Positions 7,732 to 32,100 of a stretch of DNA of 64,000 bases are shown here, piece by piece (the first letter of the stretch is position 1; each line of letters begins with the position of its first letter). Below the pieces are notes generated by a model. That model was given only the letters and a program-made list of their open reading frames with translations. It was not told the origin of the DNA and ran no database searches. Source of the stretch: Streptomyces sp. NBC_00236. Lineage in GTDB: Bacteria > Actinomycetota > Actinomycetes > Streptomycetales > Streptomycetaceae. Location of the stretch: NCBI RefSeq assembly GCF_036195045.1, contig NZ_CP108100.1:5952001-6016000 (forward strand), given 5' to 3'. A program made the translations under genes and the position numbers.

Positions 7732-7926
7732 ATGCGTGTGATCGTCGACAAAGAGCGTTGTGTCGCGGCCGGTTCCTGTGTGATCACCTCGCCCGCCGTC
7801 TTCGACCAGAACGACGAGGACGGCAAGGTCGTACTGCTGATCGAGACCCCGGACGAGAAGCTGCGCGAGGAAGTCCTGGAGTCCGTCAACGTGTGCCCGG
7901 TCGCGGCGCTGAGCGTCGCCGACTAG
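7732..7926 (+). CDS. [3Fe-4S] ferredoxin, P450 partner
   Basis: A 64-residue ferredoxin. Cysteines at 10, 16 and 55, with Pro after the last (NVCPVAAL), fit the single [3Fe-4S] type common beside Streptomyces P450 genes; the position that would hold a fourth ligand is not Cys. The acidic middle (DQNDEDGKV) is typical of P450-docking ferredoxins. ATG 7732 follows AAAGGAGTTTTCC, 11 bases after the P450 stop, so the two are surely one transcript. It should pass single electrons from a flavin reductase, possibly the one at 34450, to the P450. Confidence 0.95.
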   Translation: MRVIVDKERCVAAGSCVITSPAVFDQNDEDGKVVLLIETPDEKLREEVLESVNVCPVAALSVAD

Positions 7927-7962
7927 CTCCTCTCGTTTGGGATTCGACCACCCCCCCCGGAA

Positions 7963-8003
7963 GCCGGGGCACGGGCCCACCCCCTCCGGGCCCGTGCCCC
8001 GGC
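7963..8003 (+). terminator. 16-bp perfect hairpin after ferredoxin
   Basis: 7963-7978 pairs base for base with 7988-8003 across a 9-base loop (ACCCCCTCC). The stem is nearly all G+C. It lies 37 bases past the ferredoxin stop and 92 bases before the next start, so it should end or attenuate the acyltransferase-to-ferredoxin transcript and imply a separate promoter or controlled read-through for the starter-unit genes. A second, shorter palindrome (CCGTCGCGCGACGG) lies at 8039-8052. Confidence 0.75.
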
Positions 8004-8095
8004 CGCACCGGGGTCTCACCACCCCGAAGAGCCCGGCCCCGTCGCGCGACGGCGTGGCCCGCTCGCCACCCACTCCCGAAAGCGACGTTGGAACC

Positions 8096-9631
8096 GTGGA
8101 GAATCCGAACACCACCTGCGCGCCGACGGCGCACGGGAACGGCGGGACGGTCCATTCCCTGCTCGACGACGCGGCCGCGGACACCCCGGACGGGCAGTGT
8201 CTGCGCGACGCCGCCGGTGAGGTGACGTACCGGCGGATGGCCGAACTCAGTCACGGCTTCGCCGTCTGGCTCAGCGAGCAGGGCGCGGCACGCGGTGACC
8301 GGCTGCTCGTGCAGATCCCCAGCCGGCGCGAGCTCGTGGCCATGGTCTACGGGGCCTCGCGCCTCGGTGTGATCCTGGTACCGCTCAACCCCGCGATGAA
8401 GGAGTACCACCTCCGGTCCGTCATCGAGGACGCCGAACCCTCCCTGATCATCGGCGACGGCCCCACCACCGAGGTCCTCGGCCGGGCCGCCGCTCTCCCC
8501 GTGCACGACCTCACGGCGATCTGGCCGCACGTCGAGGAGGCCGCGGGACGCCCGGCGCCCCCGCCCCTCGGCATCAGCGCGGACGACACCGCGTTCCTCG
8601 TCTACACCTCCGGCAGCACCGCCGCCCCCAAGGCGGTCGTGTGCCCGCACGCGCAGGTCACCTTCGCCTCCCGCGCCATCCAGGAGGTGCTGGGCTACCG
8701 CCCCGACGACGTCGTCTTCTGCCGCTTCCCGATCTCCTGGGACTACGGCCTGTACAAGGTGCTGCTCGCCTGCCTCGGACGCTCCCAACTGGTCCTGGAC
8801 GGCGGCGAGTCCGACCTCGTACTGCTGCGGCGGATGCGCGAGACCGGTGCCACCGTGGTCCCCATCGTGCCGTCGCTGGCCACGATGATCGGCACCCTCG
8901 CCGCGCGCGACGCCCAGGACCCGCCCCCCGTGAGGATGTTCACCAACACCGGCGCGGCGCTTCCCGACCACGCGGTCACCGCCCTGCGCGAGGCGTTCCC
9001 CGGAGTGCAGGTGGTCCGCCAGTTCGGCCAGACCGAGTGCAAGCGCGTCAGCATCATGCCGCCGGACGAGGAACACCAGCGCCCCGGGTCGGTGGGGCTG
9101 CCGCTCCCCGGCACCACCGTCCTGATCCTCGACGCCGAGGGCCGGCCCCTCCCGGCGGGCGAGACCGGCGAGATCGTCGCCGCGGGACCGCACGTCATGC
9201 CCGGCTACTGGCGTCGCCCCGAACTCTCGGCGCGCACCTTCCGCCCCGACCCGGACAGCGGGGCGCTGCGGCTGCACACCGGCGACTACGGCCGGCTCGA
9301 CGAGGACGGCTACCTCTACTTCGAGGGCCGCCGCGACGACATGTTCAAGCGCAAGGGCATCCGGATGAGCACGGTGGAGATCGAGGCCGCCGCCATGGAC
9401 ATACCCGGCGTGCGCACCGCCACGGCGCTGCCGCCCACCGACACCCGCGACCTGGTCATCTTCGCCGAGACGGATCTGGCTCCCCACACCGTTCTCAAGG
9501 AACTGGCCGAGCGTCTGGAGTCGGCCAAGGTGCCCGCCCTGTGCCGCGTCCTGGACGAACTGCCGCTGAGCCTGCACGGGAAGAACGCCCGGCAGGCACT
9601 GACCGAGATGATCGACGGGGAAGGGCGATGA
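8096..9631 (+). CDS. Beta-amino acid AMP ligase (VinN-like, 3-methylaspartate)
   Basis: A 511-residue ANL-family ligase. The P-loop is YTSGSTAAPKAV, the A5-like motif is FGQTECKRVS, and the later HTGDYGRLDEDG and FKRKGIRMS motifs are intact. The enzyme should adenylate a beta-amino acid and load it on the stand-alone ACP. From memory of VinN (vicenistatin), Asp230 binds the amino group and Lys330/Arg331 the extra carboxylate of 3-methylaspartate. Here Asp216 (SWDYGLYK) and Lys316/Arg317 (TECKR) occur with exactly the same 100-residue spacing, so 3-methylaspartate is the favoured substrate. The GTG at 8096 (MENPNTT) is chosen because the upstream in-frame extension to 7937 crosses the terminator and is proline-rich. 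Its stop overlaps the decarboxylase start (ATGA). Confidence 0.9.
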   Translation: MENPNTTCAPTAHGNGGTVHSLLDDAAADTPDGQCLRDAAGEVTYRRMAELSHGFAVWLSEQGAARGDRLLVQIPSRRELVAMVYGASRLGVILVPLNPAMKEYHLRSVIEDAEPSLIIGDGPTTEVLGRAAALPVHDLTAIWPHVEEAAGRPAPPPLGISADDTAFLVYTSGSTAAPKAVVCPHAQVTFASRAIQEVLGYRPDDVVFCRFPISWDYGLYKVLLACLGRSQLVLDGGESDLVLLRRMRETGATVVPIVPSLATMIGTLAARDAQDPPPVRMFTNTGAALPDHAVTALREAFPGVQVVRQFGQTECKRVSIMPPDEEHQRPGSVGLPLPGTTVLILDAEGRPLPAGETGEIVAAGPHVMPGYWRRPELSARTFRPDPDSGALRLHTGDYGRLDEDGYLYFEGRRDDMFKRKGIRMSTVEIEAAAMDIPGVRTATALPPTDTRDLVIFAETDLAPHTVLKELAERLESAKVPALCRVLDELPLSLHGKNARQALTEMIDGEGR

Positions 9632-10890
9632 GCCGATACCAGGCACTGGCCGAACGCTTCGGCACACCTCTGTACGTGTACGACCTCGACGAGGTCGACG
9701 CGGCACGTCAGCAGCTGCTCGAAGCCCTGCCCGAGGAGTTCACCCTCTTCTACGCCCTCAAGGCCAACCCGCACCCGGACCTGGTCCGGGCCCTGCGCGA
9801 GGGCGAAGGCCGCCACTGCCGGCCCGAGATCAGCTCCACCGGCGAACTGGAGTCCGCCCTCGCCGCAGGGTTCCGCGGCGAGGACTGCCTCTACACCGGC
9901 CCCGGCAAGACCCCGGGCGAGCTGGCCGAGGCGATCCGGCTGGGAGTCCGCGTCTTCTCCACCGACTCGGTCTCCGACGTCCGCCACGTGGCCGACGCGG
10001 CCCTGGCGAACGGTGCGACCGCCGACTGCCTGCTGCGCGTCAACAGCGCCACCGCCAGCGCCACCAGCAGCATCCGGATGACCGGCACCCCCTCGCAGTT
10101 CGGCTTCGACAGCGAGACCCTGGCCGGTGTCCTCCCCGAACTGCGCACGATCGCGGGCATCCGCATCACGGGGATGCACTTCTTCCCGCTGAGCAACGCC
10201 AAGGACGAGGAGAGCCTCGTCGGCGAGTTCCGGCACACCATCGAGCTGGCCGCCCGCCTCCAGGACGAACTGGACCTCCCCCTGCGCTTCCTCGACATCG
10301 GCGGAGGCTTCACCGTGCCCTACGCCGTTCCCGGTGGCCGGGGCGCGTACCCCAAGCTGCGCGGCGAACTCGCGGCCGCGCTGGACACGCACTTCCCCCA
10401 GTGGCGGACCGAGGGCCCCGAGCTCGCCTGCGAGTCGGGCCGCTACCTCGTCGGGGCGAGCGGCACGCTGGTCGCCTCGGTCAGCAACGTCAAGGTCAGC
10501 CGCGGCCGCAAGTTCGTCATCCTCGACGCGGGCATCAACACCTTCGGCGGCATGTCGGGCCTCGGCCGGCTGCTGCCCGTCGCCGTCGGGACCGAATCGG
10601 GGGAGTGCGTCGAATCCGCCAGTCTGGTGGGCCCGTTGTGCACCCCCGGTGACATCCTCGGCCGCGAGATAGACCTGCCGGCCCTCGCCCCGGGCGATCT
10701 GGTGACGATCCCCAACGCCGGTGCCTACGGGCCGACCGCCAGCCTGCTGATGTTCCTGGGCCGCCCGGCCCCCACGGAGGTGGTGGTGCGGGGCGACACG
10801 GTGCTGTCCGTCTCCCGGATCGAGCACAGCCGCTCCTACGCGGCCGTGGACGGAACGTCCGCGCGCACCGCTGCGGGAGAGGCGGAGTGA
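9628..10890 (+). CDS. PLP-dependent decarboxylase (VinO-like)
   Basis: A 420-residue fold-type III PLP enzyme of the diaminopimelate/ornithine decarboxylase family. An alanine-racemase-like barrel begins with FYALKANPHP, whose Lys is the PLP anchor; the phosphate-binding glycines are in DIGGGF; the C-terminal beta-domain has ESGRYLVGASG and the late GAYGPTAS motif. In vicenistatin-type pathways the relative VinO decarboxylates 3-methylaspartyl bound to the ACP, giving the 3-aminoisobutyryl starter. Its location between the ligase and the mutase genes, overlapping both (ATGA, GTGA), supports that step rather than free amino acid decarboxylation. GGGAAGGG lies just before the ATG. Confidence 0.9.
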   Translation: MSRYQALAERFGTPLYVYDLDEVDAARQQLLEALPEEFTLFYALKANPHPDLVRALREGEGRHCRPEISSTGELESALAAGFRGEDCLYTGPGKTPGELAEAIRLGVRVFSTDSVSDVRHVADAALANGATADCLLRVNSATASATSSIRMTGTPSQFGFDSETLAGVLPELRTIAGIRITGMHFFPLSNAKDEESLVGEFRHTIELAARLQDELDLPLRFLDIGGGFTVPYAVPGGRGAYPKLRGELAAALDTHFPQWRTEGPELACESGRYLVGASGTLVASVSNVKVSRGRKFVILDAGINTFGGMSGLGRLLPVAVGTESGECVESASLVGPLCTPGDILGREIDLPALAPGDLVTIPNAGAYGPTASLLMFLGRPAPTEVVVRGDTVLSVSRIEHSRSYAAVDGTSARTAAGEAE

Positions 10891-11387
10891 GCGCCGGCCT
10901 GATGCACGGCGCCACGGACACCGTGAGCCCGGCGGGCGGCCGACGCGGCACCGTGGTCGTCACGACCGTGGCCTCCGACTCGCACACCTGGAACCTCGTC
11001 TTCCTCCAGCTGCTCATCGAGGAGCTGGGCTACGAGGTCATCAACCTCGGCCCGTGCGTCCCGGACCAGGTCCTCATCGACGCCTGCCGGGAGACGGCCC
11101 CCGACCTGGTGGTGATCAGCAGCGTCAACGGGCACGGCCACCAGGACGGCCTGCGCGTCATCGACGCGCTGCGCGCCTGCGGTGAACTGGCCTCGACCCC
11201 GGTGGTCATCGGCGGCAAGCTCGGCGTCGCGGGGCAGCAGAGCGACGCGGCGATCGGCGAGCTGATGTCCGCCGGATTCGATGCCGTCTTCGACGACTCC
11301 TCCACCACCACGCGGGAGTTCAGCCGGTTCGTCGGCGCGCTGCCCGCGGCCGCCCGTCCCCTGGAACGTACCGAGGTCGTGGCGTGA
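10887..11387 (+). CDS. Methylaspartate (glutamate) mutase S subunit, B12-binding
   Basis: A 166-residue cobalamin-binding protein, the small subunit of glutamate mutase, which converts L-glutamate to (2S,3S)-3-methylaspartate with adenosyl-B12. The cobalt-ligand motif is present as Asp31-x-His33 in ASDSHTWN; Asn36 stands where the classic DxHxxG motif has Gly. Further B12-binding segments follow: VVISSVNGHG and PVVIGGKLGV. The GTG start overlaps the decarboxylase stop, and the GTGA at its own end starts the E subunit. The first 20 residues are not conserved; ATG at 10902 is an alternative start. It works only as a complex with the next gene product. Confidence 0.92.
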   Translation: MSAGLMHGATDTVSPAGGRRGTVVVTTVASDSHTWNLVFLQLLIEELGYEVINLGPCVPDQVLIDACRETAPDLVVISSVNGHGHQDGLRVIDALRACGELASTPVVIGGKLGVAGQQSDAAIGELMSAGFDAVFDDSSTTTREFSRFVGALPAAARPLERTEVVA

Positions 11388-12742
11388 GACCGGGCGCGCA
11401 CCCGCTCCGGCGGACGGCCGAGGGCGCGCGCCCGGTGGACTTCGGAGCCTTCGTCCGCGCGAGAAGCCGGACCGGCGACCTGGTGGTCCAGCCCCGCATG
11501 GGGTTCAGCGACCCCGGCACCATGCGCGCGGGGCTGGCCGCCACCCGCGCCGCCGACGCCACGACGGTCGGCACCATCACCCTCGACAGCTATACGAGGG
11601 TCGGTGAACTCGCCTCCGTGGACTCGGCCCTGAGATCCGGTGCGAAGCTCAACGGATACCCCATCGTCACCTACGACCGGGCCGTGACCGGGCAGGTCCT
11701 CGCGGGCATCAGGGACGAGACGTTCCCGGTCCAGGTCAGGCACGGATCGGCGGTTCCCGGGGACATCTTCGCCGCGCTGCGCAGGACGCTGATCAATGCC
11801 ACGGAGGGCGGCCCCGTCTCCTACTGCCTCCCCTACGGACGGACTCCGCTGGACGAGTCCGTACGGAACTGGGTCCGCTGCACCGAGGATTTCGCGCAGC
11901 TGCGGGAATCGGGAGTGGAACCCCATCTGGAGACGTTCGGCGGCTGCATGCTGGGCCAATTGTGCCCACCCAGTCAGCTGGTGGCGATCAGTCTGCTCGA
12001 AGCGCTGTTCTTCTGCCAGCACGGAATACGCAGTGTGTCGCTCAGTTATGCCCAGCAGACCCATCCGGGCCAGGACCGGGAAGCGGTCGCGGCTCTGCGG
12101 AGGCTCTGCGGCGAATTGCTTCCGACACCCAACTGGCACGTGGTCATCTACGCCTACATGGGCGTGTACCCGACCACGGACGAGGGGGCCTACCGGCTGC
12201 TCGACGAGGCGGCACGGCTCGCTGTCACCTCCGGGTCGGAGCGGCTCATCGTGAAGACCGTGGCGGAGTCCCGCCGGATCCCGACCGTCGCGGAGAACGT
12301 CGCCGCACTCGAGGCGGCGGCCCTGACCGCGAGGGCGGCGCGGGCCGGCGCCCCTGCCCCCGCCGAGTCCGACTCGCAGACATACCTGGAGGCCAGAGCG
12401 CTGATCGAGGGCGTACTCGAACTGTCCACCGACATCGGGCACGCATTCGAACTCGCCTTCAGGCAGGGGGCCCTGGACATCCCCTACTGCCTGCACCCGG
12501 ACAACCACGGCCGGGCCCGCAGCTACATCGACGGCGACGGCCGGCTGCGGTGGGCAGGCATCGGGAGGCTGCCGCTGGCCGGGCTCGTCGGCCCGGCCCG
12601 CACCCGGGAGGTCACCGCGTCGGGACTGATCGCCGACCTCTCCTACGTACAAAGGGCGTTCGACAGGACGGCGCTGGAATCCGGTGGTGTCCGGGACCGT
12701 GACCGCGCGGATATCGCGCCGGCGGATTCCGGTTCCTCTTAG
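11384..12742 (+). CDS. Methylaspartate (glutamate) mutase E subunit
   Basis: A 452-residue catalytic TIM-barrel subunit of glutamate mutase. Typical family segments are visible: QPRMGFSDPG near the start, DSYTRVGE, LNGYPIVTYD (substrate loop), RHGSAVPGD, ETFGGCMLGQLCPPS, and IPYCLHPDN near the end. With the S subunit it makes 3-methylaspartate, the precursor of a 3-aminoisobutyrate starter, as VinI does in vicenistatin. The GTG start overlaps the S stop, so the two subunits should be made in equal amounts. It is the last gene before PKS 1, 110 bp away. The C-terminal 30 residues are acidic and not conserved-looking. Annotation as glutamate mutase for primary metabolism is unlikely in this setting. 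Confidence 0.92.
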   Translation: MRPGAHPLRRTAEGARPVDFGAFVRARSRTGDLVVQPRMGFSDPGTMRAGLAATRAADATTVGTITLDSYTRVGELASVDSALRSGAKLNGYPIVTYDRAVTGQVLAGIRDETFPVQVRHGSAVPGDIFAALRRTLINATEGGPVSYCLPYGRTPLDESVRNWVRCTEDFAQLRESGVEPHLETFGGCMLGQLCPPSQLVAISLLEALFFCQHGIRSVSLSYAQQTHPGQDREAVAALRRLCGELLPTPNWHVVIYAYMGVYPTTDEGAYRLLDEAARLAVTSGSERLIVKTVAESRRIPTVAENVAALEAAALTARAARAGAPAPAESDSQTYLEARALIEGVLELSTDIGHAFELAFRQGALDIPYCLHPDNHGRARSYIDGDGRLRWAGIGRLPLAGLVGPARTREVTASGLIADLSYVQRAFDRTALESGGVRDRDRADIAPADSGSS

Positions 12743-12852
12743 GGGGGCTCTAGGGGCTGTGCGCGGCCCTTCGCCTTCATAGCGTGACCCGCAGTGGTGC
12801 GGTTCCTTGGTGAATTCAGTCCGGTGACGGGCGACAATTGTGTGGAGTGCAG
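12743..12852 (+). promoter_or_regulatory. PKS 1 leader with tandem TAGGGG sites
   Basis: TTAGGGG overlaps the end of the mutase gene (TAGGGG at 12740-12745), and TCTAGGGG follows at 12749-12756, an 11-bp repeat, about one helical turn. CTTCATAG near 12775 is a possible -10 region placed about 20 bases later; a similar CGCCTTCATAG occurs next to the tandem sites before the ACP operon. The PKS start ATG at 12853 has GGAG five bases upstream. This gap probably holds a regulated promoter, although read-through from the starter genes is possible. Confidence 0.5.
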
Positions 12853-29181
<16,329 letters not shown>

Positions 29182-29188
29182 GGACATC

Positions 29189-32100
29189 ATGGAAGCATCT
29201 GTAGAGCAGCTGGTCGCGGCCCTCCGCTCGACCATGGTCGAGAACGAACGCCTGCGGTCGGCCAACGACCGCCTCACCGGCGACGCCACCGAGCCGATTG
29301 CGATCGTGGGGATGGCGTGTCGTTTTCCGGGTGGTGTGGGTTCTCCGGCCGAGTTGTGGGATCTGGTGGTGGAGGGCCGGGACGGTGTGTCGGGTTTTCC
29401 GGTGGATCGTGGGTGGGATGTGGAGGGTCTTTACGATCCGGAGCCGGGGAAGCCGAATCGTACGGTGACGCGTGAGGGTGGGTTTCTGTACGAGGCGGCT
29501 GATTTCGATGCCGGGGTGTTCGGGATCTCGCCGCGTGAGGCGTTGGGGATGGATCCGCAGCAGCGGTTGTTGCTGGAGGCGTCCTGGGAGGCGGTGGAGA
29601 GCGCGGGCATCGATCCCCTCTCCCTGAAGGGCAGCCGGACCGGCGTCTTCGCCGGTGTCATGTACCACGACTACGGACCGGGTACGAGCGACGGCAGCCT
29701 CGTCACCGGCCGCGTGGCCTTCACGCTCGGCCTCGAAGGCCCCGCCGTCACGGTGGACACCGCATGCTCTTCGTCCCTCGTCGCCCTCCACTGGGCAGGA
29801 CAGGCACTGCGCCGAGGCGACTGCTCGATGGCGCTGGTCGGTGGCGTGACGGTGATGACGACGCCGGACATGTTCCTCTACTTCAGCCATCAGCGGGGTA
29901 TGGCCAAGGACGGCCGTTGCAAGTCCTTCTCCGCCGAGGCGGACGGCACCGGCTGCTCGGAGGGCGTCGGCGTCCTCATGGTCGAGCGCCTCTCGGACGC
30001 CCAGCGGAACGGTCACCCGATTCTCGCGGTGGTCCGGGGAAGCGCGATCAACCAGGACGGCGCGTCGAGCGGGATGACCACCCCCAACGGTCCGTCGCAG
30101 CAGCGCGTGATCCGCGCGGCGCTGGAGGACGCCGGGATCACGACCACGGACGTGGATCTGGTGGAGGCGCACGGGACCGGGACGCGGCTGGGTGATCCGA
30201 TCGAGGCGCAGGCGTTGTTGGCGACGTATGGGCAGGGGCGCCCGGAGGGTGATCCGTTGTGGCTGGGCTCGCTGAAGTCGAACCTGGGCCACACCCAGGC
30301 GGCTGCGGGTGTGGGCGGGGTGATCAAGGCGGTGCAGGCGATCCGGCACGGTGTGCTGCCCAAGTCCCTTCACTCCGAGACACGTTCGCCGCATGTGGAC
30401 TGGGACGCGGGTGCGGTGGAGTTGTTGACGGAGTCGCGGGTGTGGCCGGTGCGGGATCGTCCGCGTCGGGTGGGTGTGTCGTCGTTCGGTCTGAGTGGGA
30501 CGAATGCGCATGTGATTGTGGAGCAGGCTCCGGTGGTGGAGGAGCCGGGGTCGGAATCTGTGGTGGAGGTTCCGGTGGTGCCGGTGGTGTTGTCGGCGCG
30601 GAGTGAGGCGGGGTTGTCCGCCCAGGCGGCGAAGCTGCTGGAGCAGTTGGGGGAGTCCTCTTCCGCGTTGTTGGATGTGGGTTTTTCGTCGGTGGTGTCG
30701 CGTGCGGTGCTGGAGCATCGTGCGGTGGTTGCGGTCGCTGACCGTGCGGAGCTGGTGCGGGGTCTGACCGCGTTGGCCGGGGGTGAGCTGTCACCTTCGG
30801 TGGTACGGGGGGCTGCGCGGCCGGCGGGTGCTACGGCGTTCCTGTTCACGGGCCAGGGTGCGCAACGACTCGGGATGGGCCGGGAGTTGTATGAGGCCTA
30901 TCCGGTGTTCGCGGAGGCCTTCGACGCGGTCGTGGGGGAGTTGGATGGCCGGCTGGGGCGTTCGTTGCGTGAGGTGGTGTGGGGTGAGGATGCGGAGCTG
31001 CTGAGCGGGACGATGTTTGCCCAGGCGGGGTTGTTCGCGGTGGAGACGGCGTTGTTCCGGTTGGTGGAGTCGTGGGGGGTGCGTCCGGACTTCCTGGTGG
31101 GGCATTCGGTGGGTGAGATTGCGGCTGCGCATGTGTCCGGGGCGTTGTCCCTGGCCGATGCGGCTGAGTTGGTGGTGGCGCGTGGTCGGTTGATGCAGGC
31201 GTTGCCTTCTGGTGGGTCGATGGTGGCGGTGGAGGCGACGGAGGCTGAGGTGCTTCCGTTGTTGAACGGTGAGGTGGGGATCGCGGCGGTCAACGGGCCG
31301 CGTTCGGTCGTGGTCTCGGGTACGGAAGCGGCGGTTGCTGATCTGGTGGGGAAGTTTGCCGGTCAGGGGCGCAGGACGAGTGTGCTGCGGGTGTCGCACG
31401 CCTTCCACTCGCCGTTGATGGAGCCGATGCTTTCCGACTTCGGGGCGGTGGTCGCCGGGCTGTCGTTCGGTGTTCCGTCGATTCCTGTGGTGTCGGGTGT
31501 GTCGGGGGATCTGGCGTCGGGTTGGGGTTCGGCGGAGTACTGGGTGCGGCACGTCCGTGAGGCGGTCCGCTTCGCGGATGCGGTGTCGTTCGTTGCGTCG
31601 CGGGGTGTGACGTCGTTCGTCGAGATCGGTCCGGACGGTGTGCTGAGTGGGATGGCGCAGCAGTCGGTGGAGGCGGAGTCGGCGGTCTTCGTTCCGTTGG
31701 TGCGCAAGGGGCGTCCGGAGGTCGCCTCCACTGTGTTGGCGTTGGGGCAGCTGCACGTGAGTGGCACTTCGGTGGAGTGGGCGCGGTTCTTCGAGGGTTC
31801 GGGTGCTCGTCGTGTTGATCTGCCGACGTATGCCTTTCAGCGTGAGCGGTTTTGGTTGGAGTGTGTGGGTGGTGGGGATGCGGGTGGTTTGGGGCAGGTG
31901 GTGGTTGATCATCCGGTGTTGGGTGCGTCGGTGGAGTTGCCGGATTCGGGTGGTGTGGTGTTGACGGGGCGGTTGTCGGTGGAGGGGATGGGGTGGTTGG
32001 CGGATCATGTGGTGTTGGGGTCGGTGTTGTTGCCGGGGGCGGCGTTTGTGGAGTTGGTGGTGCGGGCTGGGGATGAGGTGGGTTGTGGGGTGGTGGAGGA

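Noticed and set aside
7937..8095. Upstream extension of the AMP ligase frame
   Set aside because: It runs through the 16-bp terminator hairpin and is proline-rich without family similarity.
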